Source: Planctomycetia bacterium
GTDB lineage: Bacteria; Planctomycetota; Planctomycetia; Planctomycetales; Planctomycetaceae
DNA length: 50,391 nt
Assembly (NCBI GenBank): GCA_016200145.1
Contig: JACQFH010000079.1
Coordinates: forward strand, 1-50,391
Direction: 5' to 3'
Below are positions 7,970-17,006 of this stretch, piece after piece. Within the stretch, counting starts at the first letter, position 1; each line of letters starts with the position of its first letter. Made by a program: the position numbers and the translations under genes. Below the pieces are notes generated by a model. It saw only the letters and a list, made by a program, of their open reading frames with translations. It did no database searches and was not told the origin of the DNA.

Positions 7970-9109
7970 ATGAGAATTTCAGCGATTGCAATCATCGTCC
8001 TGGCACTTGTTTCCCTATCGCAGTCAGGCTGCGATTTGCAGGCCAAGGGAGAATCGGAAACAGAATCACATGAAGAATCGGCGTCCCACGAACACAAGAT
8101 CGTGGTCACGAGCCCCGTCCGAAAGACCGTGATCAGCACTCAGAAGTACGTCTGCCAGATCCACTCGTGTCAACACATCGAGGTCCGTGCCCTGGAGGGG
8201 GGTTATCTCGAGGAGATCCACGTGAAAGAGGGCCAGACCGTGAAGAAAGGGGATCCCATGTTCAAGATCCTTCCGACCATTTACCAGGCCAAGCTCGACT
8301 CCGAGAACGCCGAGGCCGAGCGAATTCAAATCGAGTTCAATAATGCCAAAACCCTGTCGGATAAAGGGATTGTCTCGCCCCAGCAACTCGCGCTCAAACG
8401 GGCCGAGCTGACAAAGGCCCAGGCCCGCGTGAAGCTGGCGCGGACCGAACTGAACTTTATGGAGCTCAAGGCGCCATTCGACGGCATCGTCGACCGCCAG
8501 CACTACCAGCTCGGGAGCCTGATCGACGAAGGGGACGTGCTGACGACGTTTTCCGACAACTCCGTGGTGTGGGTCTACTTCAACGTGCCTGAAGCCCGCT
8601 ATCTCGAATACAAGGCCGAACTGAACAGGCAAATGGCCGGCGATCCTCATGCCGATCTGCAGATCGAATTGGAACTGGCGAACGGCAAGATCTTTCCCCA
8701 ACCCGGGAAGATCGGCGCCATCGAAGCCGATTTCAACAACACGACCGGAAACATCGCCTTCCGCGCCGACTTCCCCAACCCGGATGGCCTGCTGCGCAAC
8801 GGCCAGACCGGCACCATTCTGATCCATCGCTCGCTGGAGGATGCCGTCGTCATTCCTCAACGGGCGACTTTCCCGATCCTTGCCAGGCGGTACGCTTTCG
8901 TCATCGGCGACGACAACGTCGTTCATCAGCGCGACATCACGATCCAGACCGAGCAGGACGACATCTTTGTGATCGAGGAGGGTCTTGACGAGGAGGACAA
9001 GATTGTCCTCGAGGGAATTCGACAGGTTCGCGATGGCGACACGAAAGAAGAATACGAATTTCAGTCTCCCGCAGAGGTTCTTGCTCACCTGAAGCATCAC
9101 GCGGAATAG
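7970..9109 (+). CDS. RND efflux periplasmic adaptor (MFP/HlyD family)
   Basis: 379 residues. It bridges the inner-membrane pump and the outer-membrane channel. N-terminus 'MRISAIAIIVLALVSLSQSGC' is a signal with a cysteine that could be lipidated, although the lipobox (QSGC) is poor. A His/Glu/Ser-rich linker follows, then the split lipoyl/barrel-sandwich domain ('LEGGYLEEIHVKEGQTVKKGDPMF' and 'ELKAPFDGIVDR') around an alpha-hairpin of about 60 residues, and a C-terminal beta-barrel and membrane-proximal domain. The start at 7970 is chosen for the signal peptide; the open frame extends 37 codons further. The pump gene follows after 13 bp. Confidence 0.9.
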   Translation: MRISAIAIIVLALVSLSQSGCDLQAKGESETESHEESASHEHKIVVTSPVRKTVISTQKYVCQIHSCQHIEVRALEGGYLEEIHVKEGQTVKKGDPMFKILPTIYQAKLDSENAEAERIQIEFNNAKTLSDKGIVSPQQLALKRAELTKAQARVKLARTELNFMELKAPFDGIVDRQHYQLGSLIDEGDVLTTFSDNSVVWVYFNVPEARYLEYKAELNRQMAGDPHADLQIELELANGKIFPQPGKIGAIEADFNNTTGNIAFRADFPNPDGLLRNGQTGTILIHRSLEDAVVIPQRATFPILARRYAFVIGDDNVVHQRDITIQTEQDDIFVIEEGLDEEDKIVLEGIRQVRDGDTKEEYEFQSPAEVLAHLKHHAE

Positions 9110-9122
9110 GCATTCGGCATTC

Positions 9123-12100
9123 ATGTTCTCGAAGTTTCTGCATCGTCCGGCCCTGGCGATCGTCATCTCGCTGATCATCCTGTTCATGGGTGGGCTGGCG
9201 ATTACGTCGCTGCCGATTTCCCAGTTCCCCTCTGTCGCGCCGCCGAGCGTGGTGGTCGCGATTTCGTTTCCCGGCGCCAGCGCAAAAATCCTGGTCGAGT
9301 CGACGCTGGTGATCCTGGAACGGGCCATCAACGGCGTGCCGGACATGCGCTACATGACGTCCGCCGCCACCAGCGCCGGCGAGGCGACGATCATGATCAC
9401 CTTCGAGCCGGGCACCGACCCGAACGTGGCCGTCTTGAATGTGAACAACCGGATCCAGATGGTGAAGAACCAGCTCCCTCCGATCGTGGAGCGCGAGGGG
9501 ATCATCGTCATGCAGAACATGACGAGCATGCTGATGTACGTGAATGTCTTCAGCAAAGATCCGAAAATCGACCAGAATTTTCTTTACAACTACGTCTCCG
9601 TCAACCTCCTGCCGGAAATCCAGCGGACCCGTGGAGTCGGACGGGCCCAGATCCTGGGCAACCGGGCTTATGCCATGCGGGTCGAGCTCAATCTTGAGCG
9701 GATGCGCGCCTACAAAGTCTCCTCCGCCGACATCATGGAGGCGATCAAAGAGCAGAGCATGATCGGTTCGCCCGGACGGCTCGGCCAGGCGACGGGCACG
9801 ACGTCGCAATCGATCGAATACGTGCTCACCTGGGTGGGGCGCTACAACAAGCCGGAACAATACGAAGAAATCATCCTGAGAGCCAACCCGAAGGGCGAAA
9901 TCCTGCGCCTGAAGGACGTCGCCAAAGTCTCGTTGGGCTCTTCGTTCTACGACCTGTACTCCGACATCGACGGTTATCCTTCCGCCTCCATCGTCCTCAA
10001 GCAAAGCCCCGGCTCCAACGCCGCCGAGGTCATCGATCAGGTCAAAGAGAAGCTCAAGGAGATGAAAGGGGAAATGTTTCCCCCCGGCATGGACTATGCA
10101 ATCAGCTATGACGTTTCCAGCTTTCTGGATGCCTCGATCGAGAAGGTGCTGCACACCCTGTTCGAGGCGTTCGTGCTGGTATCGCTGGTGGTCTATCTGT
10201 TCCTCGGCGACTTCCGCAGCACGCTGATCCCGACACTGGCAGTGCCAGTCTCGCTGATCGGGACCTTCTTTTTCATGAATGTGTTCGGGATGTCGATCAA
10301 TCTGATCACGCTCTTCGCACTGGTGCTGGCGATCGGGGTCGTGGTGGATGACGCGATCGTGGTGGTCGAAGCCGTGCATGAAAAAATGCACGCCAAACAC
10401 CTGTCCCCCTACGCGGCGACCAAAGAGGTGATCAGCGAGATCAGCGGCGCAATCATCGCCATCACCCTGGTGATGACCGCCGTATTCATTCCGGTGACGT
10501 TCATGCCCGGGGCGATCGGCGTGTTCTACCGCCAGTTCGCCCTGACGATGGCCATGTCGATCGTGCTCTCGGGCGTGGTCGCCCTGACGCTCACACCGGT
10601 GCTCTGTGCGATGATTCTTAAGCCCCACACGAAGCCACTGGAACAGCGCGGTCTGATCGGTTTCGTTAACCGCGGCATCAAAAAGGTCGCGGGCGGCGGC
10701 GCGAACGCGGTGCGCGGCGTGCTGGCTGTGCTTCTGGGCCTGGGCGCGGGGTACGGCCTCTATGAGCTGCTGCACGTCAAGATCGTCCACGAACTGGTGT
10801 CCGAGCAGTTCGCGCTCACCGAAACGAGGTCCGTCGTGATCGGCAGCGTCATGGCCGTATTGTTCATCCTCACGTTCCGGTCGATGTTTTCGGGAAGCGA
10901 GCCGGGCGAAGAGAAGAAGCGCGGGCCGCTCGGCATCTTTCTGCACCAGTTCAACCGGGGCGTCGAGGCGGTGACGAACGGTTTCGTCGCCGTCGTGAGT
11001 CGGATCATCACGCGACGGCTGCTGACGATGCTCGCCATCGGGTGCTTCGGCTACGGGATTCTGCTGGTGAACCAGGTGCTGCCTTCCGGCTTCATTCCGC
11101 TCGAGGACCAGGGGGTCATCTACGGGATCATCCAGACGCCGCCCGGCTCGACGCTCGAATACACCAACGCCAAATCCCACGAGCTGCAGACGATCTGCAA
11201 AGAGTTCGACGAAATCACGTCCGTCACGTCGCTGGCCGGCTACGAGATTCTGTGCGAGGGCCGGGGCTCGAACGCGGGGACCTGTCTCATCAACTTAAAG
11301 CCCTGGGCCGAGCGCAAGCTGACCTCGAAACAGATCATCGAGGAGCTCGAAAAGAAAGGCCGCGGGATCGCCAACGTGAAGCTTGAGTTCTTCGAGCCGC
11401 CCGCCGTTCCCGGTTTCGGCGCGGCCGGGGGGTTATCGCTGTGCCTGCTCGATAAGACGAACAGCGGCGACTACGACGCGTTCGCCAAGGTGACGAGCGA
11501 CTTCCTGGCGGCGCTGGGAAAACGCAAGGAATTGAAGGGCCTGTTCACGTTCTTTGCCAATAACTACCCGCAGTATGAGATCATCATCGACAACGACGTC
11601 GCCATGCAGAAGGGCGTGTCGATCTCCGATGCGATGGAGAACCTCTCGATCGTCGTGGGCAGCACCTGGGAGCAGGGCTTCGTCCGCTTCGGCCAGTTCT
11701 ACAAGGTGTATGTCCAGTCGTCGCCCGAATTCCGGCGGTACCCCAAGGACCTCGAGAACATGTTCGTCAAGAACGACGCGGGGGAGATGGTGCCCTACTC
11801 CTCGTTTATGAAGATCGAGAAGATGCAGGGCATGAACGAGATCGACCGCTATAACTTGTACCCGACCGCAATCATTCAGGGAGCTCAGGCGACCGGCTAC
11901 AGCAGCGGTCAGGCCATCGCGGCAATCCAGGAAGTCGCCAAAGAGCTGCCCCATGGTTACGGCATCGGTTGGCAAGGCCTTTCTTATGACGAGGCCAACA
12001 AGGGGAACACGGCGATCTATATCTTTCTGATCGTCGTCATGTTCGTGTATCTGGTTCTGGTCGGGCAGTACGAGAGTTTCATCCTGCCGCTCGCGGTGCT

Positions 12101-12578
12101 CCTTTCGCTGCCGGTCGGTCTGTTAGGGTCCTTCCTGATGCTGAAGTCAATGGGGCTGGCCAACGACGTCTACTGTCAGATTGGCCTCGTCATGCTGGTG
12201 GGACTGCTGGGCAAGAACGCGATTCTGATCATCGAGTTCGCCGTGCAGCGCCGCCAGGAAGGACTGAGCATCAAGGATGCGGGCATCGAAGGTGCAAAAT
12301 TGCGGTTCCGGCCGATCGCGATGACATCCTTCGCCTTCATTGCCGGGCTGATTCCGCTGGTCCGCGCGACCGGTCCCGGCGCGATCGGAAACCGCACGAT
12401 TGGCACCACGGCCGTCGGCGGTATGCTGATGGGCACGCTGGTGGGCGTGTTGGTGATTCCCGGCCTGTATTACCTGTTCGCCAGGTTTTCCGACGGCCAC
12501 AAACTGATCCGGGATGAGCACGATGACCCGCTCAGCGAGCTCCTGGAACGCCACGATTCGCCCGCGCATCCCGCGTAG
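9123..12578 (+). CDS. RND multidrug efflux permease, AcrB/HAE1 type
   Basis: An 1151-residue inner-membrane proton/drug antiporter. Hallmarks: N-terminal helix 'LHRPALAIVISLIILFMGG'; porter-domain sequence 'PISQFPSVAPPSVVVAISFPG'; proton-relay acids in TM4 'VVVDDAIVVVEAV'; relay lysine in TM10 'GLLGKNAILIIEF'. It is about 100 residues longer than AcrB. The extra length lies between 'LKPHTKP' (about residue 500) and 'LPSGFIPLEDQG' (about 653), a span of some 60 residues in AcrB but about 153 here, with two additional hydrophobic segments ('VRGVLAVLLGLGAGYGLYEL' and 'VVIGSVMAVLFILTF'). It forms an operon with the adaptor. Substrate unknown. Confidence 0.93.
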   Translation: MFSKFLHRPALAIVISLIILFMGGLAITSLPISQFPSVAPPSVVVAISFPGASAKILVESTLVILERAINGVPDMRYMTSAATSAGEATIMITFEPGTDPNVAVLNVNNRIQMVKNQLPPIVEREGIIVMQNMTSMLMYVNVFSKDPKIDQNFLYNYVSVNLLPEIQRTRGVGRAQILGNRAYAMRVELNLERMRAYKVSSADIMEAIKEQSMIGSPGRLGQATGTTSQSIEYVLTWVGRYNKPEQYEEIILRANPKGEILRLKDVAKVSLGSSFYDLYSDIDGYPSASIVLKQSPGSNAAEVIDQVKEKLKEMKGEMFPPGMDYAISYDVSSFLDASIEKVLHTLFEAFVLVSLVVYLFLGDFRSTLIPTLAVPVSLIGTFFFMNVFGMSINLITLFALVLAIGVVVDDAIVVVEAVHEKMHAKHLSPYAATKEVISEISGAIIAITLVMTAVFIPVTFMPGAIGVFYRQFALTMAMSIVLSGVVALTLTPVLCAMILKPHTKPLEQRGLIGFVNRGIKKVAGGGANAVRGVLAVLLGLGAGYGLYELLHVKIVHELVSEQFALTETRSVVIGSVMAVLFILTFRSMFSGSEPGEEKKRGPLGIFLHQFNRGVEAVTNGFVAVVSRIITRRLLTMLAIGCFGYGILLVNQVLPSGFIPLEDQGVIYGIIQTPPGSTLEYTNAKSHELQTICKEFDEITSVTSLAGYEILCEGRGSNAGTCLINLKPWAERKLTSKQIIEELEKKGRGIANVKLEFFEPPAVPGFGAAGGLSLCLLDKTNSGDYDAFAKVTSDFLAALGKRKELKGLFTFFANNYPQYEIIIDNDVAMQKGVSISDAMENLSIVVGSTWEQGFVRFGQFYKVYVQSSPEFRRYPKDLENMFVKNDAGEMVPYSSFMKIEKMQGMNEIDRYNLYPTAIIQGAQATGYSSGQAIAAIQEVAKELPHGYGIGWQGLSYDEANKGNTAIYIFLIVVMFVYLVLVGQYESFILPLAVLLSLPVGLLGSFLMLKSMGLANDVYCQIGLVMLVGLLGKNAILIIEFAVQRRQEGLSIKDAGIEGAKLRFRPIAMTSFAFIAGLIPLVRATGPGAIGNRTIGTTAVGGMLMGTLVGVLVIPGLYYLFARFSDGHKLIRDEHDDPLSELLERHDSPAHPA

Positions 12579-12605
12579 GGTGGGTCGAACGAAGTGAGGC
12601 CCACC
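12579..12605. repeat. Stem-loop GGTGGGTC...GGCCCACC
   Basis: Directly at the stop codon of the permease gene, GGTGGGTC-GAACGAAGTGA-GGCCCACC forms a GC-rich hairpin. It sits between the convergent permease and outer-membrane-factor genes and could end transcription, although no U-run follows. It resembles common interspersed intergenic repeats of planctomycetes (recollection, not checked). Confidence 0.5.
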
Positions 12606-12657
12606 ATCGCCCGCAACTCAGCGCTCACGCATGCGCCTTGTCGGCCTCCCCTGCTCT

Positions 12658-14307
12658 TCACCCCCGGGCCTTCCCTTCGGTCCAGGCCCGGCCACCCATG
12701 TCAGACACTCGAACGCCCTGCGGGGCTTTCCGCTTGTCGGCGTCTTTGGGCACCTCCGGCGCCTCCGGTTGCGGCGGCTTCTCATCCTTATCCCCCGGCG
12801 GCAGAGCAGGATCGACGATCGTCGGCTGCAGGAATTCGCCGTATTCGCCGGAGTTCGACATCACGCAGCCGCCGCCCAGGGCCTGATAGGCGTAGATGAT
12901 GCCGGCCAACTGCTGCTGCTTGGTTTCGATCAGGGCTGTTCTGGCTTCCAGCAGGTCGCGCGTGGCCAGCAGCACATCGACGTATTCGACTTTGGCAAAC
13001 TCGTCCCCGGTCGGCAAGGTGAATAGCTCCAGCGCGACGCTGACCGACTTCTCGAGGGCTGTCACCTGCTCCTGCTTGATGGCCACGCTTCCGCCGTAGT
13101 TCTGCACCTTGGCCATGCTGTTGATGACTTCGGTGAAGGCATTGAGGATCGTGCGCTGGTAGTCATAGAGCGCCTGCAACTGCCGGGCGTTCGCACTCAT
13201 GTAGTCGGCCTGAATCGCCATCTTGTTGATGACCGGCCCGACCATCTCACCCGCGGCGCCGGCAATAAACGCCCCCGGGTCGAGCAGATACCGGGGGTTG
13301 AATGCCTCGGCCCCAACGCGTGCGGTGAGGTCGAGCCGGGGGAAGAAGCGGGCCCTCGCGACCAGCACGTCGAGCCCGGACGCTTCCAGCTCGTGCTCGG
13401 CGGCGCGGATGTCGCGCCGATTCTGAAGGAGCTGCGCCGGCACGCCGACGCTCAGGATGTTCCGGTCGAGCTGAATGAGGTCCCATGCCGTGCGCTGCAC
13501 AGGCTGCGGATAGCGACCGACGAGGAAGTTGATCCGGTTCTCGACCTCGATGATGCTCTGCCTGACGATCAGCCGCTGGCTTTCGCTCTTGCGAACCTCG
13601 GCCAGGAAACGCTGCACAGCCAGCTCGGTCCCGCGGCCCGCATTCTTCTGGAACCTGGCAACTTCGAGGCTCCTCTGTTGGATCTCGATGTTCTGATCGA
13701 GAAACACCAGCCGTTTGTCGAGCGCCGCCAGCTCGAAATATTTCTCGGCAGTCTCTGCAATCAGCCGCGTGATGAAGTAATTCCGCGCCTCGACTGCCCT
13801 GCAATAGCGCTGGATCGCCGCATCCCGGGCGTTGCGCAATTGCCTCCAGATATCGACCTGCCAGAACAGGTCGGCGGAGAGCAGAACATTTGGCAGCGGA
13901 TCGGGATACCGCCCGCCGCCGGGAAAGGTGAGCTGGTCTTCCGCCGCTCCCAGGGGCATGAACCGGCTGTTTCTGTCGACGCCCCCCCGGCCGCCGCCCG
14001 TGATGAACGGCAGATAGGCGCCTCGCCGAGCCAGAATTTCATTGGCGGCGATTTCGACTTCCTGATTCCGCAGCTTCAATTCGAGGTTGGAGGCCAGTCC
14101 CTCGGATATCAATTCCAGCAGCACGGGATCATTGAAAAACTCGTCGACGCCAATCTGAGCTGAGTTGTTCTCGCTCGTCGCCCCATTGAAATCTCCCGGC
14201 AGGCCTGGAAGCGGGTCGGGATGTCGAAGTTTGGGGATGTTACAGCCCGACAGAACCAACAGCAGGCTGCAAGCCATCACCTTCGCAATCACGTGCTGCT
14301 TGCGCAT
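12658..14307 (-). CDS. Outer-membrane efflux lipoprotein, TolC/OprM (NodT) family
   Basis: About 549 residues. Outer-membrane channel partner of the adjacent RND pump, encoded convergently. From the ATG at 14307 the N-terminus is 'MRKQHVIAKVMACSLLLVLSGC', with an ideal lipobox LSGC; the frame is open 14 codons further up. The two halves show the duplicated coiled-coil/beta-strand plan of OEP proteins: 'AIQRYCRAVEARNYFITRLIAET', 'EVARFQKNAGRGTELAVQRFLAEV', 'RRDIRAAEHELEAS', 'ARFFPRLDLTARVG'. The C-terminal 60 residues are Pro/Lys-rich and go beyond the normal OprM end. Opposite orientation implies a separate promoter from the pump genes. Confidence 0.9.
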   Translation of the reverse strand: MRKQHVIAKVMACSLLLVLSGCNIPKLRHPDPLPGLPGDFNGATSENNSAQIGVDEFFNDPVLLELISEGLASNLELKLRNQEVEIAANEILARRGAYLPFITGGGRGGVDRNSRFMPLGAAEDQLTFPGGGRYPDPLPNVLLSADLFWQVDIWRQLRNARDAAIQRYCRAVEARNYFITRLIAETAEKYFELAALDKRLVFLDQNIEIQQRSLEVARFQKNAGRGTELAVQRFLAEVRKSESQRLIVRQSIIEVENRINFLVGRYPQPVQRTAWDLIQLDRNILSVGVPAQLLQNRRDIRAAEHELEASGLDVLVARARFFPRLDLTARVGAEAFNPRYLLDPGAFIAGAAGEMVGPVINKMAIQADYMSANARQLQALYDYQRTILNAFTEVINSMAKVQNYGGSVAIKQEQVTALEKSVSVALELFTLPTGDEFAKVEYVDVLLATRDLLEARTALIETKQQQLAGIIYAYQALGGGCVMSNSGEYGEFLQPTIVDPALPPGDKDEKPPQPEAPEVPKDADKRKAPQGVRVSDMGGRAWTEGKARG

Positions 14308-14844
14308 GGCTCTGAAGAAACATACGGCGGGGGGCTTCTGTCGCATCATTGAGCGCTCTCATCGCACGTGATCTGGAGGGAGCCAGCGAGCGCTGGCAAG
14401 ATCCAGGTGCACCCGACCCGGCGATCAAATTGCTACAGACCGCGAGAGCATAGGCGCAGATAAAGTCGCCTCAATTGTTATCGGCAGAAAAATCGATACA
14501 GGACATTTCATCGTTAATTACAAACCCTTAAGGCTGCCCATATTATGATGAGCGGGCCCTGGCGTAAGAAAATTGCCGACACGAATTTCCGCGGGAAACG
14601 CCACAAACCCGAATTTTGAAGATCGCAGCCCTGGGCTGTGAATTTCGCCCGGTTCGGGGCTGGCGGCAATGCTGTTCGTGGGGAATGTGAGGCATCCCTG
14701 CACCGGTTTCGTAGTCGAAACCCGACGGAGGCGGACTGTTTGCCCCAGGCGGATTTCGCTGGTGCGATTGGTCTCCCAGGCTTTGCCGGAGATCACTTTG
14801 CCAGTGCCCGGTCGCTCAACTGAAAAAATTCACGACATTTCGTC
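14308..14844. other. Long intergenic region, no gene seen
   Basis: About 540 bases between the divergent outer-membrane-factor and BlaI genes. Short open frames exist on both strands (for example 14,518-14,796 on the minus strand), but none has a ribosome site, recognisable motif or coding-like composition. The region is AT-richer around 14,450-14,560, which may hold the promoter of the outer-membrane-factor gene. Confidence 0.5.
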
Positions 14845-14895
14845 TTGACTTGCTCTTACCGCAGTAGTAACATCCATCTACTTCGGTAGTAGTAA
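14845..14895 (+). promoter_or_regulatory. Promoter with two BlaI-like operators
   Basis: A near-consensus sigma-70-type promoter: TTGACT (14845-14850), 17-bp spacer, TAACAT (14868-14873). Two similar imperfect palindromes overlap it: TTACCGCAGTAGTAA (14856-14870), across the spacer and -10, and CTACTTCGGTAGTAGTAA (14878-14895), at and just after the expected transcription start. BlaI/MecI regulators bind dyads with TAC/GTA half-sites, so these are probably the autoregulatory sites for the gene starting at 14921. The start codon follows the second site by 25 bp, after a GGAGGA ribosome site. Confidence 0.72.
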
Positions 14896-14920
14896 GGCCC
14901 CGGAACGGAGGAATCCACGG

Positions 14921-15316
14921 ATGAGCAGGAAACCGCAACTGGCGTCGCTGCAACTGGCCATCATGCGAATTCTGTGGCAGAAAGAAGCCGCCACGGTCGC
15001 CGAGGTCCGCGACACCCTGGCCGCCGAAGGGCGCGAGCTGGCCTACACGACCGTGGCCACGATGCTCGCCAAGATGGAGCGCAAGGGTCAGGTGGCGCAT
15101 CGCGCGGGGGCCAAGGCGTTCGTGTACTACCCGGCCCTGCGACAGGAACAGGTCAGCCGCTCGATGGTCGCCGACCTCGCCGAGCGGCTGTTCGGGGGCG
15201 ACGTTCCGCTGATGGTCAGCCATCTGCTCGATGGCTGCGAATTGTCGCCTGAGGAACTGGCGCGACTGAAGGCGCTGATCCGCAAGAAAGAACAGGAGGA
15301 CCGCCATGCCCGCTGA
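14921..15316 (+). CDS. BlaI/MecI/CopY-family transcriptional repressor
   Basis: 131 residues. A winged-helix repressor that dimerises through its C-terminal helices and is inactivated by a proteolytic signal in the Bla/Mec paradigm. Family features: 'LASLQLAIMRILWQKEAATVAEVRDTL', recognition-helix segment 'LAYTTVATMLAKMERKGQVAHR', and the dimerisation segment 'RSMVADLAERLFGGDVPLMVSHLLDG' ending 'LSPEELARLKALIRKKE'. The CopY CxC(x)4CxC metal motif is absent. A GGAGGA ribosome site precedes the start. The frame overlaps the M56 gene by 11 bp, so the pair is translationally coupled. Confidence 0.94.
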   Translation: MSRKPQLASLQLAIMRILWQKEAATVAEVRDTLAAEGRELAYTTVATMLAKMERKGQVAHRAGAKAFVYYPALRQEQVSRSMVADLAERLFGGDVPLMVSHLLDGCELSPEELARLKALIRKKEQEDRHAR

Positions 15317-16976
15317 CTTAGCCACAACAGCCGCGATCATCCTGTCGTGGGGCGTCACCTATCTGTTGCATTCGACGATCCTCGTCGGGGGAGTCTGGGC
15401 ATCTCTGCGGTGGCGCACGCCGGCGGGGCACGCGCTGCGGGCAGCGCTGTGGAAGACCGCGCTGGTGGGCGGCGTGGCGACCGCGACGGCTCAAATGCTG
15501 CTGCTGCCCGCTGGGCCGTTGGGCGTATTGACCTGGACGTTGCCTTCCGTTGCGGCCCAATCGGAGCCCGATACGGGAAGCGATCCTGCGACGGCACAGG
15601 CCGCGTTGCATTCCCCGGTCGCATCAACCGGTTCGTCCGCAATGGCGCCCGAGGTGTGGATCATCATGGGGCCCGAGCCAGGGACTGAGCTGCAACCGAC
15701 CGCCTCGCCGCCGAGCCTGGCGAACGAAACATCTCGTCCAGCCGAGGGGGCAGTCGCTGGCAGGACGCAAGTTGGCGCGTGGCTGGCACAACATGCAGCC
15801 TCTGGACTGCTGCTTTCCGCGTTTCTGGCGGCAGTGGTCGCCGTAGCGATTGGCGTGGCACGGTCTGTCTGGCAGACGCTGGTTCTGTCGCGGAAGCTGG
15901 CGGGGTACCAGCCGCTGGAACGAGGGCCGGCGCGGGAGTTGCTCGACGAATTGTGCCGCTACGTGCCGCGCGCTCCGCGCGTAACGCTGCTGGCCGCGCC
16001 CGACGAAGCGGAACCCGCCGCGCTGGGCGTGCGGGAATGGACGATCGTCCTGCCCCGCCGCGCGATCCGGGGCTTGTCGCGCGACGAGCTGCAGTCGTTG
16101 CTCGCGCACGAGCTGGCGCACCTGGTGCAGGGTGATTCGCTGTGGCTGTGGATCAGTCGGGTCGTCTGTTCGTGCCTGGCGTTTCAGCCGCTGAACCACC
16201 TGGCCCGTCGGGAATGGCAGCGGGCGGCGGAGTTTCTGTGCGACACTTGGGCCGTTCGTCACACGGGCGCGCCGTTAGCTCTGGCCCGGTGTCTGACCGA
16301 AGTCGCAGGATGGCGGCTGGGCACGCAACCTTCCGCCGCCCTCCTGGGGGCGACCGGTCGCAAATCGGGGCTCGTCGATCGGATCGAGCGCCTGCTCGAC
16401 GCACGGCCGCAGGTCGAAAGGGCCGACGAGCATGGCGCGCGGCAGACCGCCTGCCTCTGGGGAGGCTTGGCGCTCGTACTGCTGGCGTGGTGCGCCCCGC
16501 GCGTGAATCTGGTCGCCGCAGAGGCGACGCGGGTGCGCCAGACAGGTGAATCGGCGACTGCCATCGACGACGCGATTGTTGAAGAAGGCATTGTCGAGGC
16601 GGAGGACGTTCTGAGCAAGGCAGCGGACGACGCGAAACTCGAAGTGGAGGGCGTGCAAGAGCCGGCGCGCGACGTCGCGGAAAATAACGCGGTTCGTGCA
16701 GAAGATCGCGCTGTCGACGGCGGACGCGTGCGGATCGCGCCGCAGTCGGTGCGGCAGATGCTGGCGGCGCTCGATCGCGATCTGGCGGCGCTCGAAGCCG
16801 AGCTGTTGGAACTTCAACCGCTGCTGCACAAGGCGGGCGCTGCGCCGCAGGCCGCGCGGCTGGCGGCGCGCCTGAACAGCGAAGTTGCGAAATTGAAGCA
16901 GCGGCGTGAGCTGCTCAAGGGCGGAGCGAAATTGCCTGCAGCCAAATCGTTCGTCAACGGAAATCCCGATTTGTAA
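15306..16976 (+). CDS. M56 (BlaR1/MecR1-like) membrane metallopeptidase
   Basis: 556 residues. Expected to be the membrane partner that relieves BlaI repression. Transmembrane helices occur near the N-terminus ('AAIILSWGVTYLLHSTILVG') and before the peptidase domain. The zinc site is HELAH at residues 268-272, with the distal glutamate in 'RAAEFLCD' (about 309). After a further helix ('CLWGGLALVLLAWCAPRV', about 385) there is no penicillin-binding sensor domain of the BlaR1 type; the extracytoplasmic tail is acidic, then a coiled coil ('LAALDRDLAALEAELLELQPLL'). The signal sensed is therefore probably not a beta-lactam. A Pro/Thr/Ser-rich insert lies at about 80-160. Confidence 0.88.
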   Translation: MPADLATTAAIILSWGVTYLLHSTILVGGVWASLRWRTPAGHALRAALWKTALVGGVATATAQMLLLPAGPLGVLTWTLPSVAAQSEPDTGSDPATAQAALHSPVASTGSSAMAPEVWIIMGPEPGTELQPTASPPSLANETSRPAEGAVAGRTQVGAWLAQHAASGLLLSAFLAAVVAVAIGVARSVWQTLVLSRKLAGYQPLERGPARELLDELCRYVPRAPRVTLLAAPDEAEPAALGVREWTIVLPRRAIRGLSRDELQSLLAHELAHLVQGDSLWLWISRVVCSCLAFQPLNHLARREWQRAAEFLCDTWAVRHTGAPLALARCLTEVAGWRLGTQPSAALLGATGRKSGLVDRIERLLDARPQVERADEHGARQTACLWGGLALVLLAWCAPRVNLVAAEATRVRQTGESATAIDDAIVEEGIVEAEDVLSKAADDAKLEVEGVQEPARDVAENNAVRAEDRAVDGGRVRIAPQSVRQMLAALDRDLAALEAELLELQPLLHKAGAAPQAARLAARLNSEVAKLKQRRELLKGGAKLPAAKSFVNGNPDL

Positions 16977-17006
16977 AAACCTGTCACCACTCGAAGGAGC
17001 TCAATC

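Noticed and set aside
8937-11180. A 747-residue open frame on the minus strand across the RND genes
   Set aside because: It is a His/Asp/Arg-rich shadow of the pump and adaptor frames, with no ribosome site or recognisable motif; the plus strand is clearly coding.
14518-14796. A 92-residue minus-strand frame in the 14.3-14.9 kb gap
   Set aside because: Composition and lack of ribosome site suggest non-coding DNA.
14921-16976. A beta-lactam resistance (blaI-blaR1) locus
   Set aside because: The peptidase lacks the penicillin-binding sensor domain and no beta-lactamase or PBP2a gene is nearby.
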